A stretch of 8,987 nucleotides of DNA from Chloroflexota bacterium (lineage in GTDB: Bacteria; Chloroflexota; Dehalococcoidia; Dehalococcoidales; WRFJ01), in the NCBI GenBank assembly GCA_009778865.1, contig WRFJ01000029.1, forward strand, positions 1-8,987. The letters run 5' to 3'. Shown in pieces: positions 1-7,676 of the stretch. The notes under the pieces are model-generated. The model worked only from the letters and a program-made list of their open reading frames with translations. It was not told the origin of the DNA and made no database searches. Made by a program: the position numbers and the translations under genes. Position 1 is the first letter of the stretch. Each line of letters starts with the position of its first letter.

Positions 1-1982
<1,982 letters not shown>

Positions 1983-2095
1983 TGCTTCAGACTTGAGACA
2001 AATCAAATTGTTTCTTTGTTGGTCACTTTATGTTTACTCTGGTTTACTTGTTTGTTTTCTGGACAATTTAAAAAATTGTTTGGAAGATAACAGTA

Positions 2096-2122
2096 TTTAT
2101 AGAATTGTTAGTTTGATGTCAA
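2096..2122 (-). promoter_or_regulatory. Candidate promoter P2 proximal to 23S rRNA
   Basis: A perfect TTGACA (2117-2122, minus strand) is followed by TATAAA (2096-2101, 5/6) with a 15-nt spacer, which is shorter than the preferred 17. A 17-nt spacer would give the weaker TAAATA. Transcription from here would begin near 2089, about 107 nt before the mature 23S end and downstream of the terminator-like hairpin, so it would escape that signal. The perfect hairpin 2124-2147 abuts its -35 side. Confidence 0.4.
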
Positions 2123-2123
2123 T

Positions 2124-2147
2124 CATACCTCTACCCATAGAGGTATG
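2124..2147 (-). repeat. Perfect 10-bp inverted repeat with 4-nt loop
   Basis: CATACCTCTA and its exact complement TAGAGGTATG flank a 4-nt centre. No U tract follows on either strand, so it does not look like an intrinsic terminator. It ends one base from the -35 box of candidate promoter P2, which fits a protein operator, or, in a P1 transcript, a stable RNA hairpin. Its role is not known. Confidence 0.6.
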
Positions 2148-2203
2148 AAAGCTCATGTTTTTAAAAAAACACGGTATTCAGTTTTTAAGGTTCGTCAAGG
2201 CAT

Positions 2204-2230
2204 AAAAAAAGCTTGGCACACACCAAGCCT
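2204..2230 (-). terminator. Rho-independent terminator or attenuator in the 23S leader
   Basis: Minus-strand GCTTGG (2223-2228) pairs with CCAAGC (2211-2216) around a TGTGTG loop. Two A-T pairs and a wobble can extend the base into the tract. Seven consecutive U residues follow (2204-2210). This is the standard intrinsic terminator layout on the same strand as tgt and 23S. It could end tgt read-through, end a short RNA made from P1, or act as an attenuator. An alternative fold covering 2200-2263 would break it. Confidence 0.65.
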
Positions 2231-2317
2231 TAAGCTTGCTCGGAAGTGTGGTGCTTTTTATGCTATGGTCTTTCTCATGCAGTTATTTATTAACTCCGTT
2301 TATTAAAGACAAAGGAA

Positions 2318-2347
2318 ATGATATCACATGACTTGGACCTGCGTCAA
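2318..2347 (-). promoter_or_regulatory. Candidate promoter P1 upstream of 23S rRNA
   Basis: On the minus strand TTGACG (2342-2347, 5/6 to the -35 consensus) is followed after 18 nt by TATCAT (2318-2323, 5/6 to the -10 consensus). A TG two bases upstream makes it an extended -10. The DNA just upstream is A-rich (AGCTAAAAAGA), as an UP element would be. Transcription would start near 2311, leaving about 330 nt of leader before the 23S gene. Because a terminator-like hairpin lies at 2211-2229, this promoter either drives an attenuated rRNA transcript or a separate RNA of about 110 nt. Confidence 0.55.
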
Positions 2348-2349
2348 GC

Positions 2350-2399
2350 TCTTTTTAGCTTTAAGCTAAGCATTTTTACTTTAAAAAGTCTTTTTAGCT
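2350..2399 (-). repeat. Pair of 11-bp direct repeats upstream of P1
   Basis: AGCTAAAAAGA occurs on the minus strand at 2350-2360 and again at 2389-2399, 39 bp apart. A short hairpin (TTAGCT/AGCTAA) overlaps the proximal copy. The proximal copy ends three bases upstream of the P1 -35 box. The A-tracts could be UP-element or bent-DNA signals for rRNA transcription, or simply A/T-rich spacer. Confidence 0.5.
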
Positions 2400-2445
2400 C
2401 TTTTACAGCATATATTTTAAAGACTCAAAATCTCTGCCCGATTTT

Positions 2446-3612
2446 TTATTTTCTATTATTAGCTTTAAGCCACTGCTCTTTTTGTTCAAGCCGTTTATCT
2501 TCATTAGTAACCTGATAGCGGCCCAAAAAATCGGTGGCAAAAATAGTAAATCTATCTCTGGTAATAGCTAAACGTATATTTTTAATAAGACGCCATAAAA
2601 AAGCAACATTATGAATAGAGGCCAGACGCATGCCTAAAAGTTCATCACTTCTAAATAAATGATTTAAATAAGCTGCCGAAAAGTTACGGCAGGTGTAACA
2701 ATCACAATTGGGGTCAAAAGAATCATCCATTTTTATATATTGAGCGCGACGTATATTTTTGCGTCCCTCATCAGTAAATAAAGCACCATTTCTGGCTACT
2801 CTAGTGGGCAACACACAGTCAAAAACATCTATGCCGCGTGCTACTCCTGCCACTATATCTTCCGGAGCACCTACACCCATTAGATAGCGCGCCTTATCGG
2901 GCGGTAAAAAAGGTGTTGTCTCTTCCAGCATGCCGTACATTCGTTCTTTGGGTTCTCCTAATGAAAGGCCACCCACAGCAAAGCCATCAAAAGACAGAGC
3001 GGTAATTTCTTGAGCTGCTCTTCGTCTAAGATCACTAAACATTCCACCCTGCACTATACCGTATACTTGTTGTTCTTTTCTAGTATGAGCCTTTAAGCAA
3101 CGTTCAGCCCAAAGAGTAGTGCGTTCTAAAGATTTAGTAGCCAATTCTCTGTCGGCGCAAGATGGCGGCACATGGTCAAAAGCCATAGCAATGTCACTGC
3201 CTAAAAGTTCTTGCATATGTATAGCTTTTTCCGGTGTAAAAAAATGATTGCTGCCGTCTATATGTGATTTAAAATTTACACCTTCATCATTAATAGTGCG
3301 TAAGTGAGATAGTGAGAATACCTGAAACCCGCCACTGTCGGTAATTATGGGTTTATGCCAATTCATAAAATTGTGTAAACCGCCAAGCTCATGCACTACT
3401 TGACTGGTAGGCCTTAAATATAAATGGTAATTATTGGCCAAAATCATCTCACAGCCGATATCGTTTAATTCATCGGGAGTAAGTGTTTTAACAGTAGCCA
3501 ACGAACCTACAGGGCAAAAAACAGGCGTATGAACGGCACCACTGGTCGTATTGATGACGCCTAAACGAGCCTGGCTGTTAACATCGGTTTTCCAAAGTTC
3601 AAAATTTTGCAT
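2446..3612 (-). CDS. tgt: tRNA-guanine transglycosylase (queuosine pathway)
   Basis: The 388-residue protein is full length for bacterial Tgt, a TIM-barrel enzyme. It swaps G34 in the anticodons of Asp, Asn, His and Tyr tRNAs for preQ1 or, in some lineages, queuine. Visible hallmarks: the VGS..TVKTLTPDEL N-terminal block (37-49); TDSGGFQVFS with catalytic Asp92; VQGG (187-190); GGLSLGE (214-220); YLMGVG (243-248); and FDCVLPTR with the nucleophile Asp265. The C-terminal zinc site is CDCYTC (303, 305, 308) plus His334. The base pocket reads FDHVPP (145-150) where typical bacterial enzymes have FDEC, so the pocket Cys is Val. The ATG at 3612 has a short AGGT ribosome site. It is transcribed toward the solitary 23S gene and divergently from lemA. 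Confidence 0.96.
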   Translation of the reverse strand: MQNFELWKTDVNSQARLGVINTTSGAVHTPVFCPVGSLATVKTLTPDELNDIGCEMILANNYHLYLRPTSQVVHELGGLHNFMNWHKPIITDSGGFQVFSLSHLRTINDEGVNFKSHIDGSNHFFTPEKAIHMQELLGSDIAMAFDHVPPSCADRELATKSLERTTLWAERCLKAHTRKEQQVYGIVQGGMFSDLRRRAAQEITALSFDGFAVGGLSLGEPKERMYGMLEETTPFLPPDKARYLMGVGAPEDIVAGVARGIDVFDCVLPTRVARNGALFTDEGRKNIRRAQYIKMDDSFDPNCDCYTCRNFSAAYLNHLFRSDELLGMRLASIHNVAFLWRLIKNIRLAITRDRFTIFATDFLGRYQVTNEDKRLEQKEQWLKANNRK

Positions 3613-3628
3613 ATTTACCTATGGGCCC

Positions 3629-3634
3629 ATTGTA
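3629..3634 (-). promoter_or_regulatory. Candidate tgt promoter (extended -10)
   Basis: TACAAT (5/6) on the minus strand is preceded by TGT, making an extended -10 element. No good -35 is seen at 17 nt; TTGGTA at a 19-nt spacing is the best. A start near 3622 would leave a leader of only about 10 nt before the tgt ATG, enough for the short AGGT ribosome site. Confidence 0.4.
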
Positions 3635-3731
3635 ACATAAGAGTAAATTGCATTACCAAAATAACTACTGAAAAAATAATATTTGCTCTACATTTCAAGC
3701 TGCAAAAATATCCAATACTGTGCGTGCTTTT

Positions 3732-3759
3732 TAGTATATTATGGTATTGTTGTATACTA
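3732..3759. repeat. 7-bp inverted repeat in the tgt-lemA divergent region
   Basis: TAGTATA (3732-3738) and its exact complement TATACTA (3753-3759) have centres 21 bp apart, two helical turns. This is the usual geometry for a dimeric regulator. The right arm overlaps the most plausible lemA -10 region (TATACT, 3753-3758). The A/T-rich context makes chance occurrence possible. Confidence 0.35.
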
Positions 3760-3765
3760 TATAAA
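3753..3765 (+). promoter_or_regulatory. Probable -10 region for lemA-htpX
   Basis: TATACT (3753-3758) overlaps the start of a second candidate, TATAAA (3760-3765), about 65-75 nt before the lemA start. Neither has a good -35 at normal spacing (TTAGTA at 3731 is weak). The exact box is therefore uncertain, but nothing better is present in the 215-nt intergenic region. Confidence 0.35.
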
Positions 3766-3813
3766 TATGCAGTCTTTAAATAATGAAATGTTTATGCAAA
3801 AACACTGCGTTAC

Positions 3814-3820
3814 AAGGAGG
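3814..3820 (+). promoter_or_regulatory. Strong ribosome binding site fixing the lemA start
   Basis: AAGGAGG sits 7 nt before the ATG at 3828. The in-frame ATG at 3783 would add 15 residues that do not resemble LemA N-termini and would place this site inside the coding sequence. It therefore decides in favour of 3828. Confidence 0.85.
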
Positions 3821-3827
3821 AGCTAAA

Positions 3828-4388
3828 ATGTTAATATTGTGGATTATTTTGGGCATAGTTTTATTGCTGGCAATCTTATATATTGCTTTTTTCAATGGCT
3901 TGGTTGGTGGCCGCAATCAGGTAAAAAATGCCTACTCGCAAATTGACGTGCAACTTAGAAGGCGTCATGACCTTATTCCCAACTTAGTAAACACCGTTAA
4001 AGGCTATGCTGCCCATGAAAAAGAGACTTTAGCCAATGTAACTAACGCTCGCACCAAAGCTATATCCGCTGATAATGCCAGTGCTGCTGAAAGAGGGCAG
4101 GCGGAAAACGTTTTGACAGAAGCTTTAGGCAAGCTTTTTGCTGTGGCTGAGCAATATCCTGACTTAAAAGCCAATACCAACTTTTTAGCTTTACAAGAAG
4201 AGCTTTCTAGCACTGAAAATAAAATCAGTTTTGCCCGTCAATTCTATAATGATAGTGTGTTAAGATACAACAATCGTATAGAAATGTTCCCCACCAATAT
4301 TGTAGCTTCTCGGGGCAATTTCAAGAAAGAACAGTTCTTTGAAGTAGATAATCAAACTGAACGTGCTGTTCCGCAAGTAAGTTTTTAG
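3828..4388 (+). CDS. lemA: LemA family membrane protein
   Basis: From the ATG at 3828 the product is 186 residues, the normal LemA length. One N-terminal membrane helix (about 2-22) is followed by the conserved soluble helical domain: NAYSQIDVQLRRRHDLIPNL (34-53), then NTVKGYAAHE (55-64). YPDLKANTNFLALQEEL (110-126) and the ENKISFARQFYNDSVLRYN segment (130-148) come next. The C-terminal half ends with a short EVDNQTERAVPQVSF-type tail, as in the family. LemA proteins are membrane-anchored helical-bundle proteins of unclear biochemical role, repeatedly found beside M48 proteases. That is the case here, where the htpX-like gene begins 14 nt after the stop, almost certainly in one transcript. 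Confidence 0.93.
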   Translation: MLILWIILGIVLLLAILYIAFFNGLVGGRNQVKNAYSQIDVQLRRRHDLIPNLVNTVKGYAAHEKETLANVTNARTKAISADNASAAERGQAENVLTEALGKLFAVAEQYPDLKANTNFLALQEELSSTENKISFARQFYNDSVLRYNNRIEMFPTNIVASRGNFKKEQFFEVDNQTERAVPQVSF

Positions 4389-4402
4389 GTTTGTAAAATT
4401 AT

Positions 4403-5635
4403 ATGTGGCAACAAATACGCTCCAACAAAATAAAAAGCGCCGTGCTGACTATTTCCATGTTAGTCATATTGAGTTTTATTGGTTATTTTATCGGCTACGC
4501 TGTAGATTCTGAAGGCGGTGGATGGATAGGCTTAGTCATTTCTTTGATAATATGGTTTTTAATGGCTATTATAGCCTTTTTTAAAGGTGGTCAGATGGCC
4601 TTAAGTATAACCAAAGCTAAAAAGATAAAAAAGGAAGATCATCCGCGTTTTTGGAATATTGTAGAAGAGATGGCTATTGCCGCCGGTCTCTCTAAAATAC
4701 CCGATGTATATATTATAGATGACCCGGCACCCAATGCTTTTGCTACCGGACGTGACGAAAAAACAGCAGCTATAGCCGCCACTACTGGTTTACTTACTCT
4801 GCTAAACCGTGACGAACTGCAAGGCGTGGTAGCTCATGAAATAGCCCACATCAAAAACCGTGATATTTTGTTTATGAGTATGGTATCGGTGATGCTAGGT
4901 GCTATTGTGCTTATCGCTTGGTACGGTTCGCGTATGCTGTTTTTTAGCGGAAGCGGACGTTCTTCTTCCAACAATAGTGGTAACTTGGCATTGCTTATTA
5001 TAGGATTAGTATTTATGATTTTAGCGCCCATTATAGCTCAGTTGATATATTTTGCTGTCTCGCGTAAAAGAGAGTACTTAGCAGACGCTACAGGAGCCCT
5101 ATATACCAGATATCCTGACGGTTTAGCATCAGCTCTGGAAAAAATTGGCAACAGTAATATACAAATTAAAGCGGCCAATGACGCTTTGGCTCCCATGTAC
5201 ATTGCTAGCCCTTACCGTAAAAAAGGTCATAAGATAGACTTGGAAAGTCTAACCAGCACCCACCCACCTATCGCCGAACGTGTACGCATTCTGCGTCGCA
5301 TGGGTGTCAGCGGTTTAGTCTCTTACGAAGGATACGAAAAAATTTATGAAACTGATAGCAAGCAAAGAACTCGTGCTGATAGCATAATCATGGGCAACGC
5401 TGCTATGGGTATGACTGCAGTATCAATTAGGGAAGCTTATACCGAAGACCAGCCTATAGGATTGGGCAATTTGAAACGCACGCCTGATGCTCGTAAAATT
5501 GCTTATAATAGTAGTGGCGGCAATTATATTGTTAAAAAGTGTGATGATTGCGGTGCTGTCCTAAAAGTATCTACAACTTACCAAGGTAAAAACGCTAATT
5601 GCCCTTATTGCGGCAGCAATATAAATATAGATTAA
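4403..5635 (+). CDS. htpX: HtpX-like M48 membrane zinc metalloprotease with C-terminal zinc ribbon
   Basis: A 410-residue membrane protease. The HEIAH zinc motif (145-149) supplies two His ligands and catalytic Glu146. Glu224 in SRKREYLAD is the expected third ligand, and STHPPIAERV (285-294) is the family's distal motif. Hydrophobic segments at about 12-33, 41-60, 152-175 and 196-218 fit the four-helix HtpX layout, with the active site facing the cytoplasm in the family. HtpX degrades damaged membrane proteins. E. coli HtpX is about 293 residues, and about 110 extra residues follow the protease domain here. They end in a zinc ribbon with Cys380-X2-Cys383 and Cys400-X2-Cys403. The ribosome site is weak (AGG overlapping the lemA stop), suggesting translational coupling to lemA. 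It converges on cysE with 22 nt between stops and no clear terminator. Confidence 0.93.
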   Translation: MWQQIRSNKIKSAVLTISMLVILSFIGYFIGYAVDSEGGGWIGLVISLIIWFLMAIIAFFKGGQMALSITKAKKIKKEDHPRFWNIVEEMAIAAGLSKIPDVYIIDDPAPNAFATGRDEKTAAIAATTGLLTLLNRDELQGVVAHEIAHIKNRDILFMSMVSVMLGAIVLIAWYGSRMLFFSGSGRSSSNNSGNLALLIIGLVFMILAPIIAQLIYFAVSRKREYLADATGALYTRYPDGLASALEKIGNSNIQIKAANDALAPMYIASPYRKKGHKIDLESLTSTHPPIAERVRILRRMGVSGLVSYEGYEKIYETDSKQRTRADSIIMGNAAMGMTAVSIREAYTEDQPIGLGNLKRTPDARKIAYNSSGGNYIVKKCDDCGAVLKVSTTYQGKNANCPYCGSNINID

Positions 5636-5657
5636 ATTTTGCAGACTCTTATATTAT

Positions 5658-6308
5658 TTATTCTTCAACCGTTTTAGCTATTTTAGCCTTACCTTCCAAA
5701 ATAGCTAAACGTTTTTCCAAAATAGCAATCTTTTCATTGTAAGCAACAATAGTAACCAACAAAGGATCAGGTAATTGGCCATGCTCTAAAGGAGCTTCAT
5801 TTTCTTTCTTTTGACCTGCTACACGACCCGGCACGCCTACTACCGTACTGTTTGGCGGTACATCTTTAATGACCACCGAGCCAGCACCAATGCGGCTGCC
5901 CTCGCTTATTAAAATATCACCCAAAATAATAGCGCCGGCGCCTATTACCACGCCGTTGCCTATAGTAGGATGGCGTTTACCTTTGCTAAGAGAAGTACCA
6001 CCTAATACTACGCCTTGATATAACAGTACATCATCACCAATAATGGCTGTACCGCCTATTACCACACCGGAACCGTGATCTATAAAAAAGCGCTCGCCAA
6101 TAGTAGCTCCGGGATGTATCTCAATCTGAGTTAAAAAACGAGCAATATGAGAATTTAAACGTCCCAAAAACTTCAAATGATGCCGCCACATCCAGTTAGA
6201 GAAGCGATGAGCCCATAAAGCATGTAAACCGGGATAGCAAAAAAGCACCTCAAAGACACTACGTGCTGCCGGATCATTTTTAAAGACGTTTTTAATGTCT
6301 TTTATCAT
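5658..6308 (-). CDS. cysE: Serine O-acetyltransferase
   Basis: This enzyme acetylates L-serine with acetyl-CoA to give O-acetylserine, the substrate of CysK encoded just upstream. The 216-residue form from the ATG at 6308 begins MIKDIKNVFKNDPAARS, the usual start of the short bacterial SATs. The open frame extends to a GTG at 6335, but that lies only a few nt from the predicted transcription start and has no ribosome site. Features are an N-terminal helical domain (1-60), EIHPGA (63-68) and the catalytic Asp77-His78 in IDHGSG. Next are the left-handed beta-helix hexapeptide repeats (about 65-165) with GGTS (103-106) and KRHPTIG (111-117), and VVGVPGRV near 156-163. A C-terminal amphipathic helix (LEKRLAILEG, about 197-206) may be a short coiled coil. 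Confidence 0.95.
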   Translation of the reverse strand: MIKDIKNVFKNDPAARSVFEVLFCYPGLHALWAHRFSNWMWRHHLKFLGRLNSHIARFLTQIEIHPGATIGERFFIDHGSGVVIGGTAIIGDDVLLYQGVVLGGTSLSKGKRHPTIGNGVVIGAGAIILGDILISEGSRIGAGSVVIKDVPPNSTVVGVPGRVAGQKKENEAPLEHGQLPDPLLVTIVAYNEKIAILEKRLAILEGKAKIAKTVEE

Positions 6309-6349
6309 AAACGCCGTCTCTTTCTGTGTTAACACTTTGATTTTAAAAT

Positions 6350-6355
6350 ATTATA
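6350..6355 (-). promoter_or_regulatory. Internal promoter for cysE (extended -10)
   Basis: A perfect TATAAT on the minus strand is preceded by TGC, an extended -10. It lies in the 71-nt gap between cysK and cysE and puts the start near 6343, about 35 nt before the cysE ATG. No good -35 is seen, which extended -10 promoters tolerate. The same nine bases, TGCTATAAT, precede the methyltransferase gene at 8574. Confidence 0.6.
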
Positions 6356-6379
6356 GCATCGTCTTATAAGCGACGTACA

Positions 6380-7333
6380 TTAAAAAACTCCGCTGGTTAG
6401 ATAGTGCTCGCCGGTATCAGGTAATATGACTACTATATTCTTACCTTTGTTTTCTACTCTTTGCGTCGTCTGTATGGCAGCATAAACAGCTGCTCCTGCA
6501 GATATACCGCAAAATATACCTTCTTCTTTAGCTAAGCGACGCGTAGTCTGCAAAGCATCTTCATTACTTACGGCTATGATTTCATCTATCAGAGCTTTAT
6601 CCAATACCGGCGGTATAAATCCAGCACCTATTCCTTGTATTTGATGAGCACCGCGTTGCTCTCCGCTTAATACAGCTGAATCAGCAGGTTCCACAGCTAT
6701 AGCTTTTAATTTGCGATTTTTTTCTTTTAAATAGCGTGCTACGCCGCTAAAAGTACCGCCAGTACCCACACCAGATACAAATATATCCACTTTGCCGTTG
6801 CTGTCGCGCCAAATTTCAGGACCAGTGCTTTTATAATGAAAAGAAGCATTATAAAGGGAATCAAATTGATTTAATAATATATAGTTATTTTCAGCAGCCA
6901 GTACTTCGGCTTTAACTATACTGCCATCCATACCTTCAGCAGCATCGGTCAATATAATTTCAGCGCCAAAAGCATGCATCAAAGAACGTCGCTCTAAACT
7001 CATATTTTCCGGCATAGTGATAACACATTTATAGCTCAAAGCCGCGCAAGCCATAGCTAAACCAATGCCTGTATTACCGCTGGAAGCAATAATCATAGTG
7101 CCGCCATCTTTTAAGCCTTTTCTCTGCGCCTCAGCTATTAAAGCAATAGCTAAACGATCTTTAACCGAAGCGGCAGGATTAAAGCTTTCCATTTTGACTA
7201 AAATATGAACACTACTGGTAAGATTCAGACGATTTAAACGCACTAATGGCGTATGACCTACTGTTTCCAAAATATTGCTGGCAATGGGGCATTTACCATC
7301 GTTTAAATTTAAGCCGTTATATTTTAAGCTCAT
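6380..7333 (-). CDS. cysK: Cysteine synthase (O-acetylserine sulfhydrylase)
   Basis: A PLP enzyme that replaces the acetyl group of O-acetylserine with sulfide to form L-cysteine; at 317 residues it is family length. TVGHTPLVRLNRL (24-36) opens the fold and PLP forms a Schiff base with Lys58 in NPAASVKDR. The substrate loop is SSGNTG (84-89), where CysK normally has TSGNTG, a conservative change. Gln156 precedes FDS, GTGGTFSG (190-197) cradles the PLP phosphate, and GISAGAA (276-282) supplies the pyridine-nitrogen serine. The start ATG follows the cutA stop with no intervening base (TAG-ATG). Its ribosome site AGGTGGG lies inside the cutA end, so the two are translationally coupled. CysM or cystathionine-beta-synthase activity cannot be fully excluded, but neighbouring cysE favours CysK. 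Confidence 0.94.
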   Translation of the reverse strand: MSLKYNGLNLNDGKCPIASNILETVGHTPLVRLNRLNLTSSVHILVKMESFNPAASVKDRLAIALIAEAQRKGLKDGGTMIIASSGNTGIGLAMACAALSYKCVITMPENMSLERRSLMHAFGAEIILTDAAEGMDGSIVKAEVLAAENNYILLNQFDSLYNASFHYKSTGPEIWRDSNGKVDIFVSGVGTGGTFSGVARYLKEKNRKLKAIAVEPADSAVLSGEQRGAHQIQGIGAGFIPPVLDKALIDEIIAVSNEDALQTTRRLAKEEGIFCGISAGAAVYAAIQTTQRVENKGKNIVVILPDTGEHYLTSGVF

Positions 7334-7648
7334 CTAACCCACCTGCCTTTCCAGCCAATCCAAATAATCAGTACTGCCGCCTATCTCAATAGTTAAAAAT
7401 TCAGGAATTTTATAAGGATGATGGATTTTTATATATTTTTCCAATTCCGGTAGAATTTTAGCTGTAGTTTTCATAAGTAGTAAATGCTCTTCTTCGCAAC
7501 TTAATTTATCTTGCCAAAAATAATAAGAGGCCACATTGTCAATAATGTTGACGCAAGCGACCAAACGCTTTTCTACCAAACGACGACCCAATTCTTGGGC
7601 TACATCCACAGGTGCCGTACTTAATACTAAAAAATATTTGTTTTGCAC
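7334..7648 (-). CDS. cutA: CutA family (divalent cation tolerance) protein
   Basis: The start is taken as GTG at 7648, giving 104 residues, the normal CutA size. The longer frame (from 7771) overlaps the methyltransferase end by nearly 100 nt and adds unrelated residues. Typical CutA landmarks are VLSTAP (8-13), ELGRRLVEKRLVACVNI (19-35) and YFWQDKL (43-49). EEEHLLLMKTT (52-62) and HPYKIPEF (77-84) follow, then GSTDYLDWL (91-99). CutA forms small trimers resembling PII signalling proteins. Its link to copper tolerance is historical and its molecular job is unsettled. It lies 28 nt after the methyltransferase and abuts cysK, so one transcript is likely. Confidence 0.93.
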   Translation of the reverse strand: MQNKYFLVLSTAPVDVAQELGRRLVEKRLVACVNIIDNVASYYFWQDKLSCEEEHLLLMKTTAKILPELEKYIKIHHPYKIPEFLTIEIGGSTDYLDWLERQVG

Positions 7649-7656
7649 AATACCAC

Positions 7657-7663
7657 CCTCCTT
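7657..7663 (-). promoter_or_regulatory. Ribosome binding site fixing the cutA GTG start
   Basis: AAGGAGG on the minus strand lies 8 nt before the GTG at 7648, in the short gap after the methyltransferase stop. It settles the cutA start and rejects the longer reading frame. Confidence 0.85.
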
Positions 7664-7676
7664 GTCGGCAGGGATT

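Larger units (their letters stand above)
1983..2445 (-). other. Gene-free leader between tgt and the 23S gene
   Basis: This 463-nt stretch has no convincing ORF or tRNA and is A/T-rich. Going toward the 23S gene it holds a pair of 11-bp direct repeats, a promoter-like site (2318-2347), a nested hairpin region with a U7 tract (2200-2263), a GAACCTTAAAAACTGAATA box (2175-2193), a perfect 10-bp hairpin (2124-2147), a second promoter candidate (2096-2122) and a 7-bp A/T-only-loop hairpin (2063-2079). The last 60 nt before 1982 probably take part in the 23S processing stem, but the 3' partner strand is outside the window. No tgt terminator is evident immediately after 2446. Confidence 0.7.

Noticed and set aside
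2171..2198. TTGACG-16-TACCGT as a further 23S promoter
   Set aside because: The -35 is good but the -10 matches only three of six positions, and the sequence coincides with the antitermination-like box.
2230..2260. Plus-strand terminator (GCACACAC/GTGTGGTGC then TTTTT)
   Set aside because: The stem is bulged with a long loop, and no plus-strand gene lies upstream for it to serve. It is better explained as the mirror of the minus-strand structure.
2200..2263. tRNA or 5S rRNA gene in the 23S leader
   Set aside because: No T-loop GTTCGA motif, no CCA end and no 5S landmarks; the structure is a long imperfect hairpin.
2318..2515. Plus-strand 65-codon frame overlapping the tgt end and the 23S leader
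   Set aside because: Low-complexity A/T-driven translation, no ribosome site, antisense to tgt and to the promoter P1.
3783..3827. 15-residue N-terminal extension of LemA
   Set aside because: The strong ribosome site at 3814-3820 would fall inside it, and the family starts at the membrane helix encoded from 3828.
4004..5031. Minus-strand frames at 4004-4213 and 4834-5031
   Set aside because: Antisense shadows of lemA and htpX with no independent support.
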